Assembly: GCA_025769875.1 (NCBI GenBank)
Contig: JAGFNK010000024.1
Location: 124,001 to 188,000, forward strand
DNA length: 64,000 nucleotides
Direction of reading: 5' to 3'
From: Russula earlei
Taxonomy: Eukaryota > Basidiomycota > Agaricomycetes > Russulales > Russulaceae
Shown here: piece by piece, positions 45,149 to 56,366 of the stretch
Layout: each line of letters begins with the position of its first letter
Position numbering within the stretch: the stretch's first letter is position 1
Notes under the pieces: generated by a model
Databases searched by the model: none
Told to the model about the DNA's origin: nothing
What the model saw: only the letters and a program-made list of their open reading frames with translations
Program-made: the position numbers and the translations under genes

Positions 45149-48100
45149 ATGACAAGGGGTGCCCGGAAGCCTGCCGCAGAGCAGATGGAAACCTCTGCAA
45201 TGCCCTTTTCCAACGTTGGCAACGTGGGTTCTACCGCTCAGACCCCTGCCACAAGTGGAGAGGACGAAGAAGAGCTCAAATTCCAGAGGAAGCCTACCAC
45301 AAAGGTCATGAGAGCATCGGAAATTCACCGGAAGAGATCTGCTGAGAGCGATCGCGGCGTTTCGTCGATTTCTACCAAACCTGCCCCAAAGAGGCGTGCC
45401 GTCATGAAAGTATGTGTCGAGGTTCCACCCCGGCCTGCAGACGTGAGTGTGGGCATTGCCCTGACTATCAACGACTTTGGTTGATCGTTATCGCTTATCT
45501 GAAGACTTCGAAGGAAAAGGGCAAGGGCAGAGCAGTTCCCAATCCTGTTGACGGGCACGAGGACGACCCCGTTCCTGACTGCGATGTCAGCCTTGAGTGC
45601 GACGGACTTGTGCCTCAAGGCAACTCAGACGATGATTCGGATCATGAAACTGGCGTGCTTTATTCCGAAGAGGAAGTGGGCAGGAGTCTCCGCAGCGGTC
45701 GCAAGTTGTGCCACAAGAGCTCGTCTCGCGTTGTCGTCCGAGATACAGAAGAAAAAGAAGAGTTCGATCTCCAAGATGCCTTGAAAGCCTCTACTGTGAA
45801 TGGAGTGACTTCGACAAGTGCACACTCTACCGGACGCAACGTTTCCAGGCGCGCAGCCCTTGCCGCCGCCGCCGAGTGCCGATCACTCATGGAGAAAGGG
45901 TTTGATTCTGATTCGGATGTATCGCCTTGCAGTGACTTCAAGGATGAGATAGCGATGTCCACCGATTCGGAAGACGAACCCATCATGCAGACGACCAGAA
46001 GGAATTCAGGCAAGGGTAGCGGCAGGAACAAGAGCCAAGGAAGAATCGAATCCGATGCTGACGGCATCCATCAAGACCCTTCCTCCGCGCGAAAAGACGC
46101 TCGCAGACGCTCCGCCTTGGAAAAGCGCGAGATAAGGATGTTAGAGATTCAGCTCGGTAGACGTTTGACGCACGTAGGTCTAGCAGGCAATTTTTATACT
46201 CTATATCTATGCTTTGGAGAATCTGACTTGGTCCTGATACAGGCAGAGAAATCTACAATTCAGTTGCACAAACATCACCATGAGCTTCGCGATGCCTGGG
46301 GTGATATTGAGGCAACTGTCGAAATCGTAGAGCCCCAAAAAGCGGAACAGCCTTCGGGGCTCAAAGTAACTCTCCTACCTTTCCAGCAAGAATCCCTCTA
46401 CTGGATGCGTAACCAAGAATTCGGTCAGTACGCTGGTGGTCTTCTTGCGGTCAGTCTAGCGAACTTTCCCGAAAAGGTTCTTATACTTATTCATCGTAGG
46501 ACGAGATGGGGTAAGTCAACGTTACAGGGGTCACGCGGTGTAACCTGACGTCGTCATAGGATGGGTAAGACGATCCAGATGATTGCTCTCATGGTATCGG
46601 GCTCCGCGAAACCGAACCTAGTTGTGGCGTACGTTGACATTGTTATCTCCCCTCTTCCCTTCTAGCTTATGAAACGTGCGTACCTTGCGATCTTACCTAC
46701 CTTTCAGTCCGACCGTTGCGATAATGCAGTGGCGCAATGAGATAGAAACGCACACAACTGGGATGGACGTGCTCGTCTGGCATGGCGCATCGCGCATGAC
46801 TGACCCCAAGGCATTGAAAAAGTACGATGTCGTTCTCACCACGTACGCCATACTCGAGAGCTGCTTCCGCAAGCAGCAGACGGGCTTCAAGCGCAACGGT
46901 ACGCTCATCAAGGAAAAGTCACCACTCCACGCTATCGAATGGGAACGCATCGTCGTGCGTTGATGTGCACACCTGCTCCGGTGCTTCTCACTTATCCTTA
47001 TTTTTCCCACCCCAGCTCGATGAAGCTCATAACATAAAAGAGCGAGCGACGAACACGGCGAAGGCAGCATTTGAGCTGAAGGCGAAGTATCGCTGGTGCC
47101 TTTCCGGGACGCCCCTCCAGAATCGAGTAGGCGAATTGTACAGTTTGATCAGGTTCTTACGTTGCGATCCCTTCTCCCATTATTATTGTACGTCGCCTCC
47201 ACTCCTTCCTGCCCTCCGTCTCCACCTGAAGTCGAATGTTCTCAGGTAAGAAATGCCCTTGCAAGTCTCTGCACTGGAAATTCAGCGATAAGCGGACATG
47301 CGACGGTGTGTCTGCTCCCGCTTTTGTCATCGGCGCATCGGCGCTGATCGTATCCAGATTGCGGACATAGCCCAATGATGCACACGTGTTTCTGGAACAA
47401 CGAAATTCTTACCCCCATTCAGAAGCACGGAATGCAAGATTCAGGCGCAACTGCGTTCAAAAAGCTGCGCATCTTGCTGGACCGGATCATGCTACGGCGA
47501 ACAAAGATTCAGTGTGCGGACGACTTGGGCCTGCCGCCGCGTACAGTCATTGTGCGGCGTGATCACTTTAGTCCAGAGGAGAAGGAATTGTATCTAAGTC
47601 TCTTTTCCGATGCAAAGCGGCAATTTAGCACGTATGTTGACGCTGGGACACTTCTCAACAGTGAGTCTCATGCGTCGAATGGAGCTAGTGCTGATTATGC
47701 CATCACATCGCAACGATAACAGACTACTCTAATATCTTCAGCCTGATTACGCGCATGCGTCAAATGGCTTGCCATCCCGATCTCGTAATCCGCAGCAAGC
47801 ACAATGCTGGTATGTTCGCCGAAGAAGAGGGGGAGGCTACGGTATGTCGATTGTGCAACGATGTCGCAGAGGATGCCATCCAGGCAAAATGCCGGCACAT
47901 TTTTGACCGCGAGTGCATCAAACAATACCTGGATTCGTCCATAGAAGTTCACGTAAGTTTGACATCATCTTGTATTGTTTTTGCGCCAGCGCGCTAACTG
48001 GTGTAGCCTGCTTGCCCGGTTTGTCACCTCGCCCTCACAATTGATCTCGAGGCGCCCGCCTTGGAGTTGGAAATGCCAGCCACCGCGCGTCAGGGCATCC

Positions 48101-49019
48101 TTGGCCGTCTAGACATCGACGCGTGGCGATCGAGTTCGAAGATAGAAGCTCTAGTAGAAGAACTGAGCAATCTGCGCAATCAAGACGCAACTACGAAAAG
48201 CATTGTATTCAGTCAGTTTGTCAACTTTTTGGACCTGATCGCGTTCCGACTGCAACGTGCTGGTTTTTCGGTGAATCGATTCCTTCATCATTGGTTCGGA
48301 CATCGGCTGATGGGCGGCCCCTAGATTTGCCGGCTGGAAGGTACGATGAGTCCCCAAGCGCGGGACGCCACTATCCAGCATTTCAGTGAGCATTGAACCT
48401 TGGGCATAGTAGGTTCTGTACGAGCTGAATTTCTCCAGTGAATCACGTGCACGTCAATGTATTCCTCGTCAGTCTGAAGGCAGGCGGCGTGGCACTGAAC
48501 CTGACGGAGGCATCTCGTGTGTATCTGATGGATAGCTGGTGGAACCCGGCGGTTAGTCCCCTTCCTATTCTTCAGCCTGAACTTGGGCTCTTGACCGTGT
48601 CTGATGTCGCTTCGATTCAACAGGTTGAATTCCGTGAGTTCATATCTCTCGCTGTACCTATTTTCTAACGCTTCACAGAGGCCATGGATCGCATTCATCG
48701 GCTTGGACAACGTAGGCCCGTGCAGGCCATCAAACTAGTAATTGAAGACAGCATTGAGAGTCGCATAGTGCAGCTACAAGAAAAGAAGTCGGCGATGGTG
48801 GATGCCACTCTATCCACAGACGACTCGGTGTGTGCCACTTTTCCGTGGCTACTTTGGAAGATATCGCTGAAAATCTCGGCATTCAGGCGATGGGTCGACT
48901 CACACCAGAAGACGTAAGTTTTGGTCTCCTCGCGACTGTACCATTGCTAACTGACGTGTCTTTAGTTGTCTTTCTTATTCAGAGTATTCCTGCCTCCTCT
49001 TCCTATGGGAATAGACTAA
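45149..49019 (+). CDS. RAD16: DNA repair ATPase RAD16 (SNF2 family with RING finger)
   Basis: An SWI2/SNF2-type translocase that, with RAD7, senses lesions in non-transcribed DNA during global-genome nucleotide excision repair. ATG 45149 starts a charged N-terminal region with acidic clusters and basic patches. The helicase core reads: [31 protein letters not shown] (DEMG encoded by an 11-nt exon, 46500-46510); [53 protein letters not shown] cysteine cluster follows (CKKCPCK, CDDCGH). A RING finger, [20 protein letters not shown]...CPVCH, lies at about 47846-48030. The C-terminal lobe has [36 protein letters not shown] and [20 protein letters not shown], and the end TPEDLSFLFR, stopping at 49019. 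The RING-within-SNF2 layout is diagnostic. Confidence 0.95.
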
Positions 49020-51873
49020 CTGATTCGTGCCTTTGACAGTTGTAATGAATCCTCCGAGGCAGGCAGGCTCATTCATGCCTGGGTGCTAAAAGACGATATC
49101 TGCGAGCACTGCTACAGTACATTTCATTCCAAATCCATTATACTGAGAACTCGATATCCACGCATGAACCGTTTATGTCCTCAGCGCATCGAACAGGGGT
49201 CATGTTTGTGCCCGCGTTTTATCGTTTGTATGCACTGGGCGGGCTCCCGTTCACATGGCAATTCAATCCGATTCTGTGGATGATGCACCTCAAGACGCTG
49301 GCACCCTTTTGGAAACCCTTCCGTATCCCATCTGAAAGTTCCATGCCACGAGATTTTCGGAGGACAAGGGCTCTATCGCCCATCTTGGCGAATAGAAGAC
49401 CAATCTTTCGTGGCCTGTTAGAGAATAAAGTGGATGTGATTCGACAATCGGATCTCAGTGTGCGGCATTCCAGGGAGATGGCGACTGCTGGATTTCTGAG
49501 GACATGCGTGCCTTATCATCTAGCAAGCGCTCGACGTACGCCAGTACCCTGAGGCGACTTAAACTCTCCCCTAGAAGTCATAACGTTGAAAGGAGTATCT
49601 TCTGGAGAAAATCTTGTTGGTGAAAGCATATCAAGCCAATGTCCCAAGCAAGCCCCCATCCTTCACTCAACGGCGGAACCAGGCGCAAACCATCTCGCAC
49701 GGTCTGAAGGACATGCAGCTGCCCAGGACGCCTATGAGGGACAAGTGTGGAAGGAGAATCCTGGAATCGGAAACGTTCTTTGGGGTGTGAATCGAATCCA
49801 TGCGAGCCCGTCCATCTTGGCCTTGGCCCACGCTGAGTTTCACCACGGGTAGACCGAAGCATATGAGCGCTCGTGGTACCTCGTCGGGTCCCCAGTGGTG
49901 ACACTACTGGACGATTTCGAAGCAAAGTACAAGCTTTTCGGCGTCCAAGTTGTCAACGCCATACTCGAACATGCACCGATTCTGCTTCCAAGTCACACAG
50001 GGATATCCGAACTCGGTCGTCGCGGATTCGATAGAGCGTACTACTCAGTCAGCCTGGCTCGGAACAGCGATTCACCAAGCTCTGCACATTCTCGAGTGAC
50101 GGTCTGATCGGAAGCGCGTAGATGTATGATGCGGGGGTTGTTGAAGCGAGTGTCGACGTAATACTAGCACCACGCACCCTCTCTACCCGATTCCTTGCAA
50201 GAAGCCGCGCATAACACTGCAGTTGTCCTCCATGCATTGGAGATACGAGAATGTGAACACCGCATAAAGAATTGGAAGGGTACGATCCGTGACAAAAATG
50301 CTGGGTCGTGACTTGGGATGGAAAGAATATGGATGAAGGCACGTTCCAGTTTTGACTGTAACGGTTGAGTCAAACGAGCCTTGACAGAGCCGGAAGAAAT
50401 AAGACATATCGTGTACATCAGGCTGTTGGAGGGCGCTCCGTCCGCAATGTGTAAGTTCTCGCATCCTCCGCCGCGCTTTCGTTGGAGATTGTCAGACTGC
50501 TGAAGTTTGGCGTAATAATATTCGAAAATCTCGTTGGCCATCTCATGAAAACCCGACAAATGGGTCACAATTTATGCCTTACCGAAAGCATAATAGATGT
50601 CGTCTTATGTGAGGGTCACTCTGTACCATGATCGATAGTGAGACTGTACTGAGTTGGGGTCACGGGTGTATCCATGCGTGCCACGGCTCTTCGATAACCC
50701 GCTGCCAGGATTTTCAAGTCAGAAAAAGTTAAGGTTGTTACGCAACATGTGATGGCAAACGCGTATGGGTGCTCACTGGTTGGTTGAATGGGATATAGGA
50801 ACGCAAGATGAATTGTCAACAGGTGATGCATCGATTGAGTGACTCAAGGAGTAAGTGCTTGTCTCCACCTCCCACGCCCTCCCCTTCATTAGTGATATCG
50901 TCCCATTGCAGCTCGAGTACCTGCTTGGGATGCTCCTAGTGACTCACCATCTTCTCTGGTACGGAAGATGGCGAGAAGGGATGGAATGTTGCAGAAGGGT
51001 AGGTATTGGCGTCATAATATGGATGGCCACGACAGTATGATGGGTACCCCTGCACGCGCAATGGTAGGTCTTGAGACGGCGTGAAGGAGGGGTGTGTAGT
51101 CAGTAGTCGTACGCTGCAGAGGACTGTTCGGATATGAGACGTTAGTCCCTGAATCAGACCCAGCTTGCCATCGGGCGGTCTTGGGATGGCTACGGCGTAC
51201 GGCGTAGGCCGACTGTCCTTGCGGGGACCTTATCTGCTCACATGTTGGACGGTATCCTGGCTCGGTTCTCATAGATGAGCTGCTTGAGCCGGCGGGGTTG
51301 AATGTCTGGGGCCCAGCTAATGAGTACGATTGGTGATGGCCAGTGTGAGGGAGACGTCGGTGGTGAGTGTCGTTTGGTCGTGCCGTTTGCGGTCCTGACA
51401 TCGGGGTACTATGTATGGGTCCGTCATGGAATTGTTATTTTCGACATAGGGTGATGATGCTGCGAGAGTGAGAATGAGAGTATAACTATCCTTCCTTCGA
51501 ACAGTCCTACTACAAGTCTCTGGGCGGCGGTTGTGGTATTGAGTTTGCCATGCCTTTGCTTGACTTGCGTCCCTTCAGGTGACCCTCTCGATTGAAGGAG
51601 GAGACTCGCGGTAGAGTGGGCCTGCGGCCATTTTGCCATCACGATGGCGAGCATCATGTTCATGATGATATTCTTCCGAGTCCATGCCCGGCGGTTGCGT
51701 TCCGAATCATGGTTGGATCCGAGCTGGACGTATTAGACGGGGCGCCGAAAGATAAAAGCCTTCGAGGATATCGATTCCGAAGAGATACACTATCGTCTTC
51801 CCCGGCTCTCAATCGATAAACCAGAGTCTACAATCCCTCTGAGTTCACACGCTTCCCTATCTGATCGCTGGCC
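49020..51873. other. Gene-poor region between RAD16 and amidase
   Basis: Nearly 2.9 kb without a confident gene. Besides the decayed frame at 49586-50107 (separate entry), short frames near 50164-50568 and 51012-51401 (minus) show no known motif. The last few hundred bases presumably hold the amidase promoter. No terminal repeats or transposase were recognised. Confidence 0.4.
49586..50107 (+). pseudogene. Decayed reading frame of unknown family
   Basis: One frame reads VWKENPGIGNVLWGVNRIHA, SPSILALAHAEFHHG, then an in-frame TAG at 49850-49852, then TEAYERSWYLVGSPVVTLLD, DFEAKYKLFGVQVVNAILEH and AP. The composition looks protein-like and the frame is maintained across the stop, which suggests a former exon. 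I do not recognise the family and find no start or intact neighbours. Confidence 0.3.
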
Positions 51874-54007
51874 ATGTCTACCACTACCCACTGGCAGGAA
51901 CTCGCCTCGGAAAAGAAAGGCCGTCAAAATGCGTCCATTCCGAAAGAATGGTTGATCACACCACCCACCGATGATGTACTGGACGTAACGGACGTCCCAG
52001 CTAAGTGCGGTCTGTTATCGGCGCGCGAGCTGGGGATCACGGAGGTTCGCGAAGTTACTGTTCTTCTTAACAAGATCGCGACTGGAGAATGGACGTCCGT
52101 CGAGGTCACTACCGCGTTCAGCAAAAGGGCAATCATTGCTCACCAAATCGTACGTCCATCATTTTTGCCTTGTCTGGTGGCAGTCTAATTCCCTGCACGT
52201 ACGGACCAGACGAACTGCCTCACTGAAATCTTCATTGACCGCGCCCTCGAGAGGGCTGCCTGGCTCGACGAACAACTAAGGTCAACAGGGAAAGTCGTTG
52301 GACCCCTTCATGGCCTTCCAATCTCACTCAAGGACCAGATATGTATCAAAGGATTGGAAACAACTATGGGTGGGTGGGCGACCTATCTGATATCGCTGGA
52401 AACCCATCTGGGTGTACTAGGATACGTCTCGTGGATCGGCAAAGTGGCCGAGCGTGATGCTTCTCTTACGGAAATATTGATTGAATGTGGTGCCAATCTG
52501 TACGTTCGCACCAATTTGCCACAAACGATCATGGTTTGTTTCACATCTGCCTATTGGGTTGTTGGTGTTCCTGATCCGGACTCTCGCAATCAGTGGCCGG
52601 AAACCTGCAATCTGGTGTTCGGCAGGACGGTCAACCCTGCAAATCGCACCTTGACCTGCGGTGGGTCGTCTGGGGGTGAAGGCGCTTTGCTTGGACTGAG
52701 CGGGAGTATCCTGGGGGTTGGTTCTGATATCGGAGGGTAAAGGATCACTGCCATTCTGATCATGGTGGTCTCACCCACTCGCTCTATTAGTTCTGTCCGG
52801 ATCCCAGCGGCGATGAACGGTATATATGGCTTTCGGCCATCCTACCACCGTATTCCATATGAGGGTTCAGTCAACTCGCTAGAAGGCCAGGACTCTCTCC
52901 CGTCTGTCCTTGGTCCCCTCTCAACGGATCTTGGCGGCATCAAGCTGTTCATGCAAGTTGTTATTGGCCAAAAGCCCTGGTTGAAGGATCCCCTTTCTCT
53001 CAGGAAACACTGGGATGAGGCCGAGTATCAACTCATTGAGCATGGTGGTGGGAAGAGACTCACTTTCGGCATTCTCTGGAATGATGGCGTCGTTGTTCCT
53101 CAGCCCCCTGTCATTCGAGCCCTTGAACTGACCAAGGCGGCACTCATCACGGCCGGGCATGACGGTAAGACAAGTTTCACTCATCTGCAAAGTAGTCACC
53201 AGGGTTTTGTAGTGGTTGATTGGAAGCCTCACAAGCATGCCGAAATATATAAAGCAACCGTGAGAGTGGAATATAGCATCTCCATACATGCAGTCTACTT
53301 ATCCCGCACAGATGGATATTTGGACTGCAGCTGCGAAAGAAGATTATACCACCGTCACTTCACAAACCGGCGAACCCATCCTCAGGAGCATGTCAACCAC
53401 TCACACTACAGACACTGGAAGGTATATCAAGGACCAGAGCATCTCCGCTTTCGAGCTTTTCCAGGTTCAGAAGAGACGGACAGCGCTGCGGAAAGAGTAC
53501 CTTGATTACTGGAACAGCACGAAAGCATCCACTACGACTGGGCGTCCCGTGGATGCCGTCATATCTCCGGTCGCGCCGTTCCCCCCCCCTCCGCACGGAA
53601 AGAACACGTGTGTCCATTTCGCGATCCACGGTTGGTCAAGCACAACGCTAACTCTTGCCGTAGTAACGCAGAGTACACGTCCGTCTGGAACGCACTGGAC
53701 TATCCGGCTTGCGTTTTCCCTGTCACCAAAGTGGATCCTTTGCTTGACCAACCCAAGCCCGCACATCGGTTCCTGAGCGAGGAAGATCAGGCGGTATACG
53801 AACTATGTACGAACTACTATTCTCCGTTTCGTGATTCAGTACGCTGATTGTTGATTTCGTGGAGACGATTCACCTGAGACGTTCAAAAATGCACCTGTTG
53901 GTTTACAACTTGTAGGGCGAACTCAGGAGGATGAGGCTGTCATCGCCATGACGGAGATCGTCGATGCCGCGCTTAAAGCGAAGTTGTATGATCGACAGAG
54001 ATTGTGA
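51874..54007 (+). CDS. Amidase (amidase-signature family, fungal acetamidase-like)
   Basis: ATG 51874 begins MSTTTHWQELASEKKGRQN; multiple short introns are removed cleanly and the stop is at 54005-54007 (about 550 aa). Catalytic elements of the Ser-cisSer-Lys triad are all present: Lys in GLPISLKDQICIKG, cis-Ser in LTCGGSSGGEGALLGLSGS, and nucleophile Ser in GVGSDIGGSVRIP. Later blocks GIYGFRPSYHRIPYEGSVNS and NAPVGLQLVGRTQEDEAVIA complete the fold. Such enzymes hydrolyse small amides to acid and ammonia and support nitrogen scavenging; the actual substrate cannot be told. The last exon carries the C-terminal EIVDAALKAKL. No sign of decay. Confidence 0.92.
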
Positions 54008-54657
54008 ATGTTGCAGTCGCATGGACGCGACGCTTCCGATGTACTTTTCTCCTTAACAACTAGGATGTCACGCTTGGCTGTTACGTTCACCCTGACATTC
54101 CCAAGAAAAACCGTAACAGCGCGCACTGTGAATAGCATGGGTCATAGCGTTCAAAGTTTCCGGTGTGAGGATTTGGACTCTGAAGGTGAGCAATGCGAAA
54201 TGGACCCGACGCGAGAAGCGGCAGACGAGGGGTTTTACTGTAAGAGTTCAGAGATTGATGTAAAATAGAATAGAATACGTAATGCTTTTCGTATGTGGGT
54301 GCGGAAGGACAGGACGAACAGACGAAGAGAACGTCATGGAGGTCAAGGCATACAAGCATACGATACGAACGAGATGGCTCGATAGTGAATTTGGAGCCCC
54401 GGTATTCCTCCTGAAATTTCCTGGCTGTTGATACATGGTATTCGCGATGAATTTAAGCAGAGACATCGGTCTTAAGCGACCACTGGCACTGCGGCAGTAG
54501 ATCAACACAAACATCAGATTAGATGCGAAGCCGTGTGCGCACCCGAATTTGCTGCTGACCATCCTCGATCCTCCCTCCAGATCACCGTAACATCTATAGG
54601 TGTCTTCTATTTCGTTGCAACGGTCACATCGAGTGTACATCACGAAGCACGTCGTCC
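54008..54657. other. Intergenic between amidase and HEM12
   Basis: 0.65 kb between two plus-strand genes. Short frames on both strands lack motifs. It presumably contains the amidase 3' UTR and the HEM12 promoter. Confidence 0.45.
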
Positions 54658-56034
54658 ATGGTTGAGCCACCAGACTGGAACCCAGAGGAACCCCTCAGCA
54701 ATGCGTTTCCGCCTTTGAAGAACGATCTGATTCTCAGGGCAGCAAGAGGTGAGTCACCCCGCAAACCTCTTCTGTTACTCCACAAATCTCACGTTGTTCA
54801 TCCTCAAGGTGAAGAAACAGAACGTGCGCCAGTCTGGGTGATGCGCCAGGCGGGACGCTACCTCCCTGGCATGTGTTGAGCACCTATCGCCTTTTGTGAA
54901 AGCTGATCCTCGAAAATACCTCCTTTGTCTGAAACTGCAGAGTTCCGCGCTGTCCGCGCTGAGCACGAGTTTTTCGAGATCTGCCGGACGCCGTCGCTGG
55001 CTTGCGAGGTCACGCTGCAGCCGATAAGGCGGTATCTGGGCCTCGTAGACGCCGCGATCATCTTCAGCGATATCCTCGTCGTCCCGCAAGCCATGGGCAT
55101 GAAGGTCCTCATGAACCCCGCGCCTTTTTTCCCCGCGCCGCTCGACACTCCCGCGGATATCGCGCGCCTGCGCGAAGACGTCGACGTGCGCAAGGAACTT
55201 GGCTACGTCTTTGCCGCCATCACCCGCACACGGCACGGGCTACGTGGCGAGGTCCCCCTCATCGGCTTTTGCGGCGCGCCGTGGACCCTGCTCGCGTATA
55301 TGGTCGAGGGGGGCGGGTCCAAGACGCTACAGAAGGCCAAAACTTGGCTGTTTAGGTATCCACGGGAGAGCAAAGCGCTTCTCGCGCGCATCGCAAACAT
55401 CTGCGTTGATTTTCTCGTCGGCCAAGTTGACGCCGGTGCTCAGGTGAGTTCCATTTGCGCTCGGTGTCCAGAGCCCCTATCCGCATCACTATATCGCTCC
55501 CCTCATTCTTTCGTATTTCTGACGGGTGATGACGATCGCGCGGTGTAGCTGCTGCAAGTGTTCGACTCGTGGGCAGGAGAGCTTTCCCCAGACGACTTTG
55601 CGGAATTCGCGCTTCCGCCGCTTCGACAGATCGCCACGTCTGTCCGCGCACGGCTCGCGGAGGATCGTCTCCCCGCGGTTCCTCTCATCCTTTTCGCAAA
55701 GGGTGCCAATACGCCAGTTTATCTCTCAGCTGCTGCCACGGCTGACTACGATGTACTTGGCCTCGACTGGTGTGTCAGGCCTGCCGATGTGCGGACAGCC
55801 GCACCGAACAAGGCGCTACAAGGAAACCTTGATCCCTCCAGGCTGTATGGCGGGCGTGAGGCAATCGAGGACGGCGTGCGTCGTATGTGTGCTACTTTTC
55901 GTGCAAGAGATAGCCCACCGAAAGGGTGGATAGCGAATCTCGGACACGGCATCACACCTGGGGTTGATCCAAACGATCTTCGGTGGTTTTTTGAGTGCGT
56001 GCACAAGTATTCTGTACGTAGCGCTTTGCCGTAG
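54658..56034 (+). CDS. HEM12: Uroporphyrinogen decarboxylase
   Basis: Exons 54658-54748, 54809-54868, 54941-55443 and 55549-56034 give 379 residues, the standard length. It removes four carboxyl groups from uroporphyrinogen III to make coproporphyrinogen III in cytosolic heme synthesis. Signature sites: [20 protein letters not shown] (substrate-binding Arg loop), ADIIFSD-type [15 protein letters not shown] (catalytic Asp), [34 protein letters not shown], and [20 protein letters not shown] near the end. Intron 2 (54869-54940) has a GC donor; using the nearby GT instead would break the YLPEFR motif. The second half of the gene is notably GC-rich at third positions. Fully intact. Confidence 0.97.
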
Positions 56035-56366
56035 AAAACGAGTTATTGCAAGTGTGTATAGGATAGATGAGTAATTGTACATTGGTGTGTAGCGTGTAAA
56101 TATACTAGTATGCGTGGGTGGGATCTCAGATGCCTCCCCAATGCGACGCGTACGTCCAATCAGAAAGTGACCAGAACTAAATGCGACAGACAAATAGATA
56201 TAGGAGTTGATGAAACGAAAGCATGGACGAGATGAGGAGTGTAATTGATGAGACGGGTGCAGGGAGTCCATGTGAGGTGTGATGCTGCAAGCCATGCAAG
56301 ATGACAGATCAAAACAAAGACAGATGACAACAAAACGAGTAAAAGCTGCGAGCCATGCGGCCTCTG
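56035..56366. other. Intergenic, convergent 3' flanks of HEM12 and CDC14
   Basis: 332 bp between two converging genes, AT-richer than the flanks, with no coding frame. It likely holds both polyadenylation regions. Confidence 0.5.
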
